Below, one piece after another: positions 1-8,554 of a stretch of 35,020 bases of DNA. Numbering within the stretch: position 1 is the first letter of the stretch; every line of letters starts with the position of its first letter. The stretch comes from CAZXEU01 sp964639665. GTDB lineage: Bacteria; Bacteroidota; Rhodothermia; Rhodothermales; Bin80. Location: positions 1-35,020 of the forward strand of contig CAZXEU010000064.1 in the NCBI GenBank assembly GCA_964639665.1, read 5' to 3'. Both the position numbers and the translations under genes were made by a program. The notes beneath the pieces were generated by a model. That model had not been told where the DNA came from, ran no database searches, and worked only from the letters and a program-made list of their open reading frames with translations.

Positions 1-1329
1 CCTGAGGCCTCGCAGCAGACCTTCCGGATCATCGGACGAAAGGCTCCGGATATCGTCCGCTGCCCGGCCCTCGTAGTCGATCACGTAGACGCGGCCATGC
101 TCGCGGTCGCGCAGCGGATTGAGATGCGCGTTCCCGGGTCCGACCAATGGGCTCCAGATCTGGTTCACCATTCCGCGCCGGTCCGGATTGTGCTGGATGA
201 CCGGGTTGTACCAGTCGGCCACCCACACCTGCTCGTCGGGTCCGATATCCGCAAAAACGGGTGCCACCCACTCGTCCGAACTGGCCAGGAGGTTTTCCAC
301 CGCGCCTTCCACCTCGCGGTAGACGCTGCCGTCAGCCTCGAGAAACGCGGGATGCAGTACATGGGCCGTCGGCTCGGTGACCAGGAGCGCGCCGTGGTAC
401 TTGGCCGGATAACGCCTCCCCGCATAGACAAAGGCGCCGGCCGCGGCCGTGTAGCCGTCCCGGAAATCGACCTGCTGCAACTGGCGCTCGGAGCTGTGCA
501 GGACGAGGTAGTGGCTCTGCACGTTTGCCACGTTTGCCTCTGATTCATAGCGCATCGGGATACCGACCACAACAGCGTGGTTGTTGTTGGCGGTGGAGCC
601 GAAGATCGTGTTGTCTTCGCCGATGCCCAGTCCCCACGTGTTGTTATTGAACTCGCCTACGGCGTCCAGCACACTGCCGTCGCGGCTGAAGCGGAACACG
701 CCGCGGCCCAGTATGCGAGCCTCTGGATTGGGTGCCTCTCCGGGGCGGTACATGCCGCTGTATCCAACCGCGCTCCATATGTGGTTGTCAATGCCCACCT
801 TGAAATTGTTCATCACGGCGTGCGTGTCGTACGTACCGAAGGCGTCGTCAATGACAACGTGCTTCTCGTCGAATCTGTCGTCGCCGTCCGTATCCTCCAG
901 GAAGACGATGTCGGGGGCCTGACCCACGATGGCTCCTCCCTTGACGATGGCGATGGCGGTCGTCAGCGGCTGGTCTTCCGCAAAGCGGATGAAATGGTCC
1001 GCCCGTCCGTCGCCGTCCGTGTCTTCACAGATGGTGATGCGATCCGTGCCGGATTCCTCCCCGACGTGGTCATGCGGATAGTTGGTGGATTCAACCACCC
1101 AGAGCCGGCCGCGCTCGTCCCACGTGAGCGCGATGGGATTGACAATGTCCGGGTCCGAGGCATAAAGGCGTGCATTGAAGCCTTCCGGCACGATGAGACG
1201 GTCGGTGCTTTCTTCGGCAGAAAGCGGCACCTGCACATCCACGTCCACGAAATCATTGTTGGCGGCGAAGTACTGCAGGGGTGACTGGTGGGCGCAGCCG
1301 AAGAGAAAAAGAATCCAGAGGTGGCGCAT
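1..1329 (-). CDS. PVC-type dehydrogenase-like lipoprotein, N-terminal part (cut by window edge)
   Basis: Open frame read from ATG at 1329 to the window edge without a stop, giving 443 residues; the C-terminus lies outside. The start encodes a short hydrophobic leader ending in a lipobox (LFGC, Cys12), so the protein is probably an envelope lipoprotein. Residues 45-175 match the pattern of the putative membrane-bound dehydrogenase domain (TIGR02604-like): a 'PEGF' entry, 'DERGRLWVVES', and repeated acidic 'EDTDGDGRAD' and 'EDTDGDDRFD' loops typical of its beta-propeller. Family members often carry HEAT repeats and a CxxCH cytochrome c domain at the C-terminus, which cannot be checked here. It starts 14 bp after the cupin gene stop, so it is the third gene of an operon. 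Substrate unknown; oxidation of a sugar or alcohol is a family-level guess. Confidence 0.85.
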   Translation of the reverse strand, partial: MRHLWILFLFGCAHQSPLQYFAANNDFVDVDVQVPLSAEESTDRLIVPEGFNARLYASDPDIVNPIALTWDERGRLWVVESTNYPHDHVGEESGTDRITICEDTDGDGRADHFIRFAEDQPLTTAIAIVKGGAIVGQAPDIVFLEDTDGDDRFDEKHVVIDDAFGTYDTHAVMNNFKVGIDNHIWSAVGYSGMYRPGEAPNPEARILGRGVFRFSRDGSVLDAVGEFNNNTWGLGIGEDNTIFGSTANNNHAVVVGIPMRYESEANVANVQSHYLVLHSSERQLQQVDFRDGYTAAAGAFVYAGRRYPAKYHGALLVTEPTAHVLHPAFLEADGSVYREVEGAVENLLASSDEWVAPVFADIGPDEQVWVADWYNPVIQHNPDRRGMVNQIWSPLVGPGNAHLNPLRDREHGRVYVIDYEGRAADDIRSLSSDDPEGLLRGLR

Positions 1330-1343
1330 GGGTCTTGCAGGTT

Positions 1344-1751
1344 TCAGGGAGCGGTCTTGCGCAGGGTATTCCAGGGCTCTTGGCCGGAAACATCAATGCC
1401 CAGCGGGGCATCGCTCTTTGCGGGCGTAAGGACCACGAACAGCACGGCGTCTTCGGCTCCGGCGTTGAATGAGGCGTGCACGCGGTCCGCCGGTATGATA
1501 ACGGCGTCACCTTCAGCCAGTCGGCAGCAATCCCTGTCCACCCACTGATCGATTTCGCCCTTCAGGACGTAGATGATCTCCTCTCGTCCGGGATGCAGGT
1601 GAAAGTCGTGTCCCATGCCCGGCTTGATCGTGGCACGTGCGGCGAGAAGGCCCGGCACGTCCTGGTCGAATTCCGGGTAGTTGATCCACTCGTTCTTGCC
1701 CTGCGGGACAGCTTCGTTGCGGAAAGCGGCCTTGGGAAAAAAGTATCGCAT
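1344..1751 (-). CDS. Small cupin-domain protein
   Basis: Single-domain cupin of 135 residues from ATG at 1751. An in-frame start 30 bp further upstream would overlap the preceding gene; the ATG leaves a 5-bp gap. Cupin motif 1 is visible as 'HDFHLHPGREEIIYVLKGE', giving two metal-type histidines and a glutamate. Motif 2 is visible around 'EGDAVIIPADRVHASFN', with the last metal-binding histidine. The fold is a conserved beta barrel that commonly binds a metal and either isomerises or oxidises a sugar or acid, or senses a ligand. The gene lies between a PEP-hydrolase-family TIM barrel and a dehydrogenase-like lipoprotein with very short spacers, which suggests one transcript and a shared catabolic role. 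The actual substrate cannot be read from sequence. Confidence 0.85.
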   Translation of the reverse strand: MRYFFPKAAFRNEAVPQGKNEWINYPEFDQDVPGLLAARATIKPGMGHDFHLHPGREEIIYVLKGEIDQWVDRDCCRLAEGDAVIIPADRVHASFNAGAEDAVLFVVLTPAKSDAPLGIDVSGQEPWNTLRKTAP

Positions 1752-1756
1752 GATCC

Positions 1757-2638
1757 CTATCGTCTGCGTGCGGCCGGGCACGGAATGGCCTTGAATTCCC
1801 GCGTCAGGTCAATCAGCGACTGCTCGACGCCCATCCGCTCGAGGCTGGAAGCTCCGACAAAGCCTACGGCGTCCGTATGCTCGTTGATGTAGGCCGCATC
1901 GGCCGGCGAGCTGATGGGACCACCGTGGCTGAGAAAGATGAGATCCTCTCTCACCGAGCGCGCAGCCTCTATGATCGCCTGAGTCCGCGTTGCGGCTTCC
2001 TCGATCGTGCAGGTGGCACCGGTCACACCAATGGAGCCTCCGATAGTCGTGCCTACATGGGCAATTATGGCATCCGCGCCTGCTTCGGCCATCATCCGGC
2101 TTTCTTCGGGAGTTGCCACGTAGACAATGGAGAAGAGGTCTATGCCTTCCTTCTGCGCCAGCGCCACCATGTCGATTTCGTGCTGCACGCTCATGCCGGT
2201 CTCTTCCAGCACCTGGCGAAACAGCCCGTCCACGATGGCATGGGTCGGAAAGTTGTTGATGCCGCTGAATCCCATGTCTTTCACCTTCAGCAGGTGGTGC
2301 CACATGCGGCGGCGCGGATCCGAGGCATGTACGCCGCAAATGACAGGGATTTCCTCAACGACCGGCAGGACCTCGAACTCGCCAATCTCCATGGCAACGG
2401 CGTTGGCGTCCCCGTAGGCCATGAGACCGGCAGTCGAACCATGGCCCGACATCCGAAACCGCCCAGAATTATAAATAATGAGCAGGTCCGCTCCGCCCTT
2501 TTCGATGAACTTGGCACTGATGCCTGTGCCAGCGCCGGCGGCGATGATGGGCTCGCCCCTGTCAAGCGCGGCATGCAGGCGTTCGACGACTTCCGCACGC
2601 GTATACGGGTTACCGATGCCTGTCCAGGGATTTGGCAT
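1757..2638 (-). CDS. Phosphoenolpyruvate hydrolase family TIM-barrel protein
   Basis: 293 residues, ATG at 2638. It matches the TIM-barrel signal-transduction/PEP-hydrolase family (PF09370-type) along its length: N-terminal 'NPWTGIGNPYTR', 'AAGAGTGISAKF', 'DLLIIYNSGRFRM', 'YGDANAVAMEI', 'GINNFPTHAIVDG', 'DAIIAHVGTTIGGSIG' and C-terminal 'LSHGGPISSPADA'. In plants and fungi this domain is fused to a Tm-1-like (UPF0261) ATP-binding domain, and in bacteria the two are usually adjacent genes. No UPF0261 gene is visible here. Precise chemistry is poorly known; family names refer to a PEP mutase-like barrel. It is the first gene of the operon with the cupin and the PVC-type lipoprotein. No Shine-Dalgarno sequence precedes the start. 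Confidence 0.9.
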   Translation of the reverse strand: MPNPWTGIGNPYTRAEVVERLHAALDRGEPIIAAGAGTGISAKFIEKGGADLLIIYNSGRFRMSGHGSTAGLMAYGDANAVAMEIGEFEVLPVVEEIPVICGVHASDPRRRMWHHLLKVKDMGFSGINNFPTHAIVDGLFRQVLEETGMSVQHEIDMVALAQKEGIDLFSIVYVATPEESRMMAEAGADAIIAHVGTTIGGSIGVTGATCTIEEAATRTQAIIEAARSVREDLIFLSHGGPISSPADAAYINEHTDAVGFVGASSLERMGVEQSLIDLTREFKAIPCPAARRR

Positions 2639-2931
2639 AACATGTAGGGAGGTGTTGTGCGGTCAAGGTAAGCAGGCTGTTGTGCCGAGGCAAGATGGTG
2701 ACAGCGAACACACGCTGCTTCTGAGTAACAATCTTGGGCGAGCCGGAAGCGGCACCCGGTTCCGCGGGGATCGGCCATTCCGGCGTGATCACTCCGCAGA
2801 ATCGTATGATTTAAGCGGTTTCAGTGTGCTTTTATGGACAACTTACGCGGAGGACCGAACCGCGCCGTATGCATGAGATTGTTACCGGGATCGGCCGGCC
2901 TGCTGATTGCACTACTGCCGAAGGTGCAATC
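2639..2931. other. Intergenic stretch upstream of the PEP-hydrolase operon
   Basis: This spacer lies between the start of the TIM-barrel gene and the end of the DUF3574 gene, both on the minus strand. It must hold the promoter of the three-gene operon, but I cannot point to a convincing promoter, and the short ORFs in it show no family motif. No hairpin with a T-run is evident for terminating the DUF3574 transcript. Confidence 0.5.
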
Positions 2932-3351
2932 CTAGAATGCCGCACAGGCATCGGTTACCACTCGAAGCACGGATTCCTGCTCAAATTGGCTTTTGTATGC
3001 CTCGGCAATTGCCATTGTCTGCTCAAGGGGTCTGTCTCCCGGCGGCGCCAGTATCAGCACTAGCTTGCTCTGTTCGCGGAGCAATTCCTCAGTGCCGCTC
3101 CGCCACTGCCCATAGGCATCCAGAACAGTTAGTCCTTCCGGAAATCTGCTCGTGATTTCGCTGGCCAGGAAACCACGCCACTCCTCTTCAGATACTTCCC
3201 CATCGGCGGTACTGCGCCCGAAGAAGAGTCGGTACTCCACGAACCGGTCTGTGCCGGCAGGACACGTCTCTTCAACGGTAGGTTGCTCGTACGCAGCTAT
3301 GCAGGCGAGTACTAGTAGAATGGCGAGTATTGCAAACGAGGCAGTCTTCAT
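2932..3351 (-). CDS. Secreted DUF3574 domain protein
   Basis: 139 residues from ATG at 3351. Residues 1-20 form a signal peptide with one lysine followed by a long hydrophobic run. A cysteine sits at residue 17, but in a leader ending 'LACIAA' rather than a clear lipobox. The mature part carries the DUF3574 signature in order: 'FVEYRLFFGRS', 'GEVSEEEWRGFLASEITSRFPEGLTVLDAYGQW', then 'REQSKLVLIL'. The family is periplasmic or secreted, small and without a known function. The gene stands alone on the minus strand with about 290 bp to the next gene downstream and more than 1 kb of gene-poor DNA upstream. No Shine-Dalgarno motif is seen. Confidence 0.9.
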   Translation of the reverse strand: MKTASFAILAILLVLACIAAYEQPTVEETCPAGTDRFVEYRLFFGRSTADGEVSEEEWRGFLASEITSRFPEGLTVLDAYGQWRSGTEELLREQSKLVLILAPPGDRPLEQTMAIAEAYKSQFEQESVLRVVTDACAAF

Positions 3352-4536
3352 GGGTTCAATAGGTCCGAAGTTTGAAAATGCAGGAGGAATGGTTAATCAG
3401 GGGGCGGCCTTTGCAGATTCCCAGGCTCGGCCATGCCTGGACGCATCGGATCGTGTTTGCTTGAATCATCGCTTGAATTGTATGGCCCGTGCGCGTGCCG
3501 ACGTAGAAAATGCCGTTTGATGCGGTGACCAACAGTTACGCATTTGAGGTCAGTTCTTGCCTGCTCACTCGGGGGCCCGGGGCGCATAAAATGCGCAAGA
3601 GTGTACGCGGCGCACAAGCACTTGTACGGCAGCCAACCTCGATTTGCTGTAGTTCCTTCAGAGCTCGTGGTATTGGCCGAAACCACGTGACTTCATGCTG
3701 TCCTTTGCTTCCATATCCTGCCCTATTCGCTAAACCGGGATCCTCGAGATCACATCTGGAAAGGGAAGCTCGGCAAGATCCTTTCCGGCCAGGGTCGCGG
3801 CGCACAGCACTGGCTCCTTTACAATTACGGACATCAACTGGAGAGCGCTTGGCACAGGAGGGGATGCACTTGGGGCTGTCTCCAGAATCTGCACGTACGC
3901 GATGAATCTCGGGCTATCCGTGACAGGATTGCGGGTGCAAACGGTCCTTATCGACCAGCAAGCGGTGCATTCCTTGCGCCGGCGGCTGAAATCGAGACCT
4001 AATTCAGGAAGCAGGCTTACAGGTACACACTGTGGCCCGTGCCTGTTATGACCCGCGACATGAGTTGTGTCCGCTTGCATTTCGAAATTGGCGCACACGG
4101 CATGCCTTGGATGTCGCAGGTGACGGCCGGGCACAAGAATACGCTGCGCGACGAGATAGCGGCCACCGGTGGCCCTGCGGCGTGGGACAGCGAACGGCCC
4201 AATCGGCCTTGGTTGGGTCTCGATGACTGACCGTGCGAACTCTTTGTGCGCGGCCCTCCCCTGATTGGACAGCTGGCACGGGGACTCGTGACTTATCCCG
4301 GCGGCCATGCCAAAGATAATCCGGACCTCTTCAAACCGTGCTCCCGCACGTTCCATCAGACCCTCGATTCGGGGGCTGCACAGGACGACGTGCTGGTTTC
4401 TACCTTTGAGGTAGACAACCGCCAATTCCGGTAGCGTGACGCCATCCTGCAAGGGTGCCGGCAGAACCGCTGGATTGTCCCAAGCAGCTGCAAATACGCA
4501 CCCGTCCGACAAACGGCAACAACCACAAACTGTATC
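3352..4536. other. Gene-poor region of about 1.2 kb
   Basis: No protein family is recognisable on either strand. The longest frame is a 272-codon ORF on the minus strand (3730-4548). It is rich in Arg, Cys, Pro and His without domain-like patterning, and its 5' end overlaps the start of the plus-strand DMT gene by 12 bp. It could be a spurious frame in GC-rich DNA or a decayed gene. The final 100 bases must hold the promoter of the DMT gene at 4537, and the first bases that of the DUF3574 gene. Confidence 0.4.
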
Positions 4537-4980
4537 ATGAAAATCCAACTCTTCATTCTAACCCTGCTTCTAGGCGTAATTCTCGCCATACACCTTGCGA
4601 TGAACGGCAAGGTGGGCGAGGCCATAGGAAATTTGCCGGTTGCCAATGCGGTCTTCTTTTGTATTGGCACCGTCACAGCCCTGGTTATTGGTCTGATTGG
4701 CTGGAAACCGGGAGCACTTGCGCCGTTAGCCGACGTCAACCCGCTGCTGCTTACTGCCGGTATACTGGGTGCGGTGCTTGTTTTTTCCGTTGGACTACTG
4801 ATTCCGAGGATGGGTGCCGGCCCGGTCTTTATTTCCCTTTTGGCAGGCCAGGCCATTACCGGCATGGTGCTGTCGCAATTTGGGTGGCTTGGTTCCGAGG
4901 TGCAGCCCATTACGCTTATCAAACTCGTGGGTGTCGTGTTCATGGTCGGAGGCGCGGCCATGGTCACATTCTTGGAGTAG
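4537..4980 (+). CDS. DMT superfamily YdcZ-type small membrane transporter
   Basis: 147 residues from ATG at 4537. The protein is almost entirely hydrophobic, with about five membrane segments: residues 3-20, 35-55, 68-88, 93-113 and 124-145. The first segment contains 'LGVILAIHLAMNG', and 'GKVGEAIGN' follows, a pattern typical of the YdcZ/DUF606 branch of the drug/metabolite transporter superfamily. Members are half-size transporters of about 140-150 residues that are expected to act as dimers; substrates are mostly unknown. The start is preceded by an A/C-rich stretch without a Shine-Dalgarno sequence. It stands alone between two gene-poor stretches, so context gives no hint of the substrate. 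Confidence 0.85.
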   Translation: MKIQLFILTLLLGVILAIHLAMNGKVGEAIGNLPVANAVFFCIGTVTALVIGLIGWKPGALAPLADVNPLLLTAGILGAVLVFSVGLLIPRMGAGPVFISLLAGQAITGMVLSQFGWLGSEVQPITLIKLVGVVFMVGGAAMVTFLE

Positions 4981-5937
4981 TCCGAATAGCTAGCCAACTG
5001 AGCGGCGGGAGGGGCCGAGCGTCGAAAGCCCGCTGCCAGGTCCTGGTTGCGGCTAATAGGAAGGGTAAGTCCTGATTCCTGCTCGTTTTCGGCTCTATCC
5101 CGGTCCATCCATGGCCTGGGGAGCTGTTGGCGTCTCAAGAGAAAACGATATAGTCACAGCGGGAAAACAGATTGGCGACCACAAGGCTGAAGATGAGGCC
5201 ACGGGGTCCGGCAATAGCCGACCGGTCCAATCCTGGCGGGTCCTGAAATCAGGCTCGTCGGGCTTGTCGGCGGGCAGTTCGCCTTCGGTGCCCTGACAAG
5301 CGGCATACCGACCAGGACTGGGGACCAGGAAAACCGGATTTCGAATGAAAACAGAGCTGAAACTGGCCGCGTTACCGTTCGGGTCGTAAGTATTGAGTTT
5401 CGAGCGGAGTCGGTCGATGAAATATTTATGGTTCCAAAAGCCCTGGAGAGTTTCGGGGAGTACACGCGCTGGATCCCGGGCCATAATCCGAGCGACCGGC
5501 AGCCGCCTCGCATCACGTCATTCTGGTCATGCGTCGATGCGGCGCAGCGCGCGTCGCATGGATACAGGGGCCGTGGTCAAGTCCGGCGCAGCCTTGTTCG
5601 GCGAGCGGCCTTCAGTAGGCCGGGGTAATTGGAATTGTGGGGCATCATGGACGGCAAGTGCGCTCCGGTTGTGACTCGATAGAGCCCGCAAAAGCAATCC
5701 ACCGGTAGCGGGCGGCGGAAAAGACCAGCCTGGGGCTGGAAAGCAGCGGCAAGATTTCTTGCACGAGTCTGGCAGCTCGTAGGGCGGTCCAATGCGCGGG
5801 CGGCGCCGCGGTATCAATTAATCTCGGATAAACTCTTATCTGAAGCATCAAGCAGGCCTGCAGCGGATCCGTCTCCAACTCGGGATTGAAGGGCGTATAT
5901 TGTGTGTCCGTCCGAACATAGGCTAAAGAACAGGACT
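4981..5937. other. Gene-poor region of about 0.96 kb
   Basis: Short frames on both strands (for example a 129-codon minus frame at 5095-5484) show no family motif, and I do not call them genes. An AT-rich patch near 5815-5842 contains a small inverted repeat, GATAA-ACTC-TTATC (5827-5840). It lies about 100 bp upstream of the oxidoreductase gene and could be part of its control region. Evidence for this is weak. Confidence 0.4.
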
Positions 5938-7254
5938 ATGATTACCAGACGCTCTTTTGTGAAACAGATGGCGGCCGCTGCTGTGCTGCCGTCGATTATT
6001 CCCGCCTCAGCCATGGGCCGGGGCCCCATTCCCGCGCCCAGTGACCGTATCACCATGGGCTTTATCGGAATGGGCAGCATGGGAATGAATAACCTGCGCG
6101 GATTCATAGAGAAGCCGGACGTGCAGGTGCTGGCTGTGTGCGACGTAAATCGGTCCGGTGACAACTACGCCGGCAGAGGAGGCTTGAAGGGTCGTGAGCC
6201 CTCGCGCCAGCTTGTGGAACAGTATTACGCTGAACGGGCGGAGACTGTATCCTACGAGGGGTGCGACACCTACGAATTCTTCTGGCAGGTATTGCAGCGC
6301 AGCGACATCGATGCGGTATGCCTTGCCCTTCCGGATCACTGGCACGCCTATATGGCGATCGCGGCCGCGAAGGCGGGCAAGGACATGTACAGTGAAAAGC
6401 CGCTCGCGAGAACCATTTACGAGGGTCGCCAGATGGTGAATGCCGTCCGCAAGTACGACCGCGTTTTCCAGACCGGAAGTCAGCAGCGTTCGGGCGCGCA
6501 ATTCCGGCATGCCTGTGAACTGGCGCGAAACGGCTACCTAGGCGACTTGCAGAAGGTGTATGCGCGCGTCGGAGGCATATCGAAACCGTGTCCGCTGGGC
6601 GGAGAGGAAGTGCCGGACGGCTTCCTTTATGAAATGTGGCTCGGGAATGCACCGGATGCCCCGTATCATCCGGAACGTGTCAGCGGTGCCTACAATACGG
6701 AGACCGGCGCCTGGCGCGCCTGGCGTCCGTATTCTGCCGGCCACATCGCCGACTGGGGCGCACACAACTACGATATTGCCCAGTGGGGCCTGGGCGTGGA
6801 CGGCAGCGGTCCGGTCGAGATCCTGTCAGCAGAGGACGGAGAGGAAAACGAATTGACGCTCATATACGAGAGCGGAATCCCGGTCATCAAGAAAGAAGGT
6901 CCGCACGAAGGCATGGTGCAGTTTGTTGGCACGGATGGCTGGGTCGGCGTAAGCCGGGGCGACATCTGGGCTTCCGACGAGAATCTGCTGACCTTGGAGC
7001 TCAAGCCCAGTGACACGCACCTTGTGCGTAGTGACGACCATCGCCGCGATTTCCTGAACTGCGTCAAGACGCGCACGCGGCCGATCTGCGACGTGGAGAT
7101 CGGACACAGCTCGAATGTGGCCTGCCTCACGAGCGAAATCTCCATACTCCTGGGGCGGTCCCTCAAGTGGGACCCGGTCAACGAGGACTTTATCGGCGAC
7201 GAGGAGGCGTCGGCGCTCGTAACGCGCAAGATGCGTGGTCCCTGGAAAGTGTGA
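5938..7254 (+). CDS. Tat-exported Gfo/Idh/MocA family oxidoreductase
   Basis: 438 residues from ATG at 5938, chosen over an upstream in-frame GTG at 5902 because it places the twin-arginine signal 'TRRSFVKQM' at the extreme N-terminus, followed by an Ala-rich hydrophobic stretch. The mature part begins with the Rossmann segment 'MGFIGMGSMGMNN' (GxGxxG at about residues 44-49), which binds NAD(P). 'EKPLA' at 153-157 holds the conserved catalytic lysine region. The C-terminal alpha/beta domain includes 'HIADWGAHNYDIAQW'. Members oxidise or epimerise sugars and cyclitols; Tat export of the folded enzyme with bound cofactor is common in polysaccharide-degrading Bacteroidota and planctomycete-like genomes. 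It sits alone on the plus strand, 400 bp before the nucleoside phosphorylase. Substrate unknown. Confidence 0.92.
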   Translation: MITRRSFVKQMAAAAVLPSIIPASAMGRGPIPAPSDRITMGFIGMGSMGMNNLRGFIEKPDVQVLAVCDVNRSGDNYAGRGGLKGREPSRQLVEQYYAERAETVSYEGCDTYEFFWQVLQRSDIDAVCLALPDHWHAYMAIAAAKAGKDMYSEKPLARTIYEGRQMVNAVRKYDRVFQTGSQQRSGAQFRHACELARNGYLGDLQKVYARVGGISKPCPLGGEEVPDGFLYEMWLGNAPDAPYHPERVSGAYNTETGAWRAWRPYSAGHIADWGAHNYDIAQWGLGVDGSGPVEILSAEDGEENELTLIYESGIPVIKKEGPHEGMVQFVGTDGWVGVSRGDIWASDENLLTLELKPSDTHLVRSDDHRRDFLNCVKTRTRPICDVEIGHSSNVACLTSEISILLGRSLKWDPVNEDFIGDEEASALVTRKMRGPWKV

Positions 7255-7657
7255 GCACTTGCAAGTCGGCACGTCACGGGCCGGCCGGATCCGTAATGCG
7301 TGTGCCAGGCGGGCCAGAGGCAGTCTTCAGAGCTCTGTCCGCAGCGTGCGATTAATGCGCGCGGCGCTTTGGCAACTACGCCAGACGGGCAGCTTTGGCC
7401 TTCTTAGCAGCCAGGGAACGAGTGGAGGTCCTTTGGCTAAAGCTCGCCGTGTGTAGTTCAAGCACGATGGGCTGCGCAGGGGCGCAAATCGGGGTTGTGG
7501 AGCGAAGCACGGCAATGGGCAAATCCGAGGAACACGGGCGGTCCGTGACATGCTGGCCAGGGGATGCGCGCCTGGGCCAGACCCCGGCATTTCAGCTCAG
7601 CCGTGAGGCGCTCGATCGGCATTCACGACTGCAGACATAGAGCCGGACAACTACAGC
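7255..7657. other. Intergenic region without recognisable content
   Basis: About 400 bases between two plus-strand genes. Short overlapping frames exist on both strands, but none has a family motif or plausible start context. A GGCCGGCC palindrome near 7280 is not followed by a T-run, so I do not call a terminator. The 3' end must contain the promoter of the nucleoside phosphorylase gene. Confidence 0.4.
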
Positions 7658-8479
7658 ATGGGGCCGAACACGAACAGGGGTGGACAGCCGCCCATTTTGA
7701 GGCACAAGGACTATGATCATCCTTCGGCCTTCCACCCGGAGAACCTCCTGCGGGAGGCCCGGCGACAACGAGGGATTCCGGACGGAAACGTACCCGAGGT
7801 CTGCATTCTCGATCCGGACGGCGATATTGTCCGCCACCTCAAGGCTGCGGAACGGGCTCGCCTTAGTCCGCACTGGGCGTGCTATCATACAGAGCTATAC
7901 GAGTTTGAGTACGGGAGCGCGCTCTACGGGATCATCGGTTGCGCCGTGGGAGCCTCCTTTGCCGTACTGGTTGCCGAGCAGCTGTTTGTGTCAGGCTGCG
8001 GGCTTCTTGTCAGCGTGACGTCGGCGGGCCAGATTGTGGCCTGGGGCGAGCCGCCCTATTTCGTGCTCATAGAGCGCGCGCTCCGCGACGAAGGCTGCAG
8101 CTACCACTACTTGCCTGCTTCGGATTACAGCTACCTTCGCCCGGCACTGAAGGACAGGATGACGGATGCGTTTTCGTCACTTTCGGCGCAGGTGTTCCGC
8201 GGAAGTAGCTGGACCACGGACGCGCCGTTTCGGGAGACCGAGCGCTCCATAGCCGGAGCTAGAAATAAGGGCATTCTGGCCGTGGAGATGGAGGCCGCTG
8301 CGCTGTATGCGTTTGCCGAGGCCCGCGCAAAGCCCGTTGTGTGCTTTGCGCACGTGACTAACGAGATGGCCAGAAAGGAGGGCGACTTTGAAAAGGGAGA
8401 GGCGGACGGCAGCCGGGAAGCGCTGGAATTGATTGCAGCGGTGGCACGAGTGTGTTTGCCGTCGGCAGAGACCCGCTAA
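7658..8479 (+). CDS. Nucleoside phosphorylase (uridine phosphorylase-like)
   Basis: 273 residues, ATG at 7658. The hallmark of the purine/uridine phosphorylase (PNP_UDP_1) family is present as 'VEMEAAALYAFA' at 209-220: Glu210, Met211 and Glu212 are the nucleoside-binding residues, here preceded by the usual long substrate loop. The segment 'YGIIGCAVGASFAVLVAEQL' stands where the phosphate-binding Gly-rich loop and following helix lie in the family. 'DYDHPSAFHPENLLREARR' near residue 20 matches a subgroup annotated as uridine phosphorylase-like. The enzyme would cleave a nucleoside with phosphate to a base and ribose-1-phosphate in the cytoplasm. It is monocistronic here, converging on the mobilization genes. 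Base specificity cannot be assigned. Confidence 0.87.
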   Translation: MGPNTNRGGQPPILRHKDYDHPSAFHPENLLREARRQRGIPDGNVPEVCILDPDGDIVRHLKAAERARLSPHWACYHTELYEFEYGSALYGIIGCAVGASFAVLVAEQLFVSGCGLLVSVTSAGQIVAWGEPPYFVLIERALRDEGCSYHYLPASDYSYLRPALKDRMTDAFSSLSAQVFRGSSWTTDAPFRETERSIAGARNKGILAVEMEAAALYAFAEARAKPVVCFAHVTNEMARKEGDFEKGEADGSREALELIAAVARVCLPSAETR

Positions 8480-8491
8480 TGCTGAGTGCGG

Positions 8492-8506
8492 GCTGCCACG
8501 GGCAGC
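8492..8506 (+). terminator. Possible terminator hairpin after the nucleoside phosphorylase gene
   Basis: A perfect 6-bp stem GCTGCC/GGCAGC with an ACG loop begins 13 bases after the TAA stop, between two convergent genes. There is no T-run after it, so intrinsic termination is unproven. Confidence 0.3.
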
Positions 8507-8554
8507 GTTCATGCGGTTGGGATGCGCCATCTGGAGCCGTACCGGGTCGCTAGG

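Noticed and set aside
97..1284. Two long plus-strand frames opposite the PVC-type lipoprotein gene.
   Set aside because: They are antisense shadows; the minus frame has a lipobox and family motifs and reads without interruption to the window edge.
3730..4548. A 272-codon minus-strand frame.
   Set aside because: No domain-like pattern, unusual Arg/Cys/Pro/His content, and a start overlapping the divergent DMT gene. It is mentioned in the gap entry but not called as a gene.
4356..5138. A 260-codon minus-strand frame opposite the DMT transporter.
   Set aside because: Its Ser/Thr/Pro-rich composition is that of an antisense read of a membrane protein gene.
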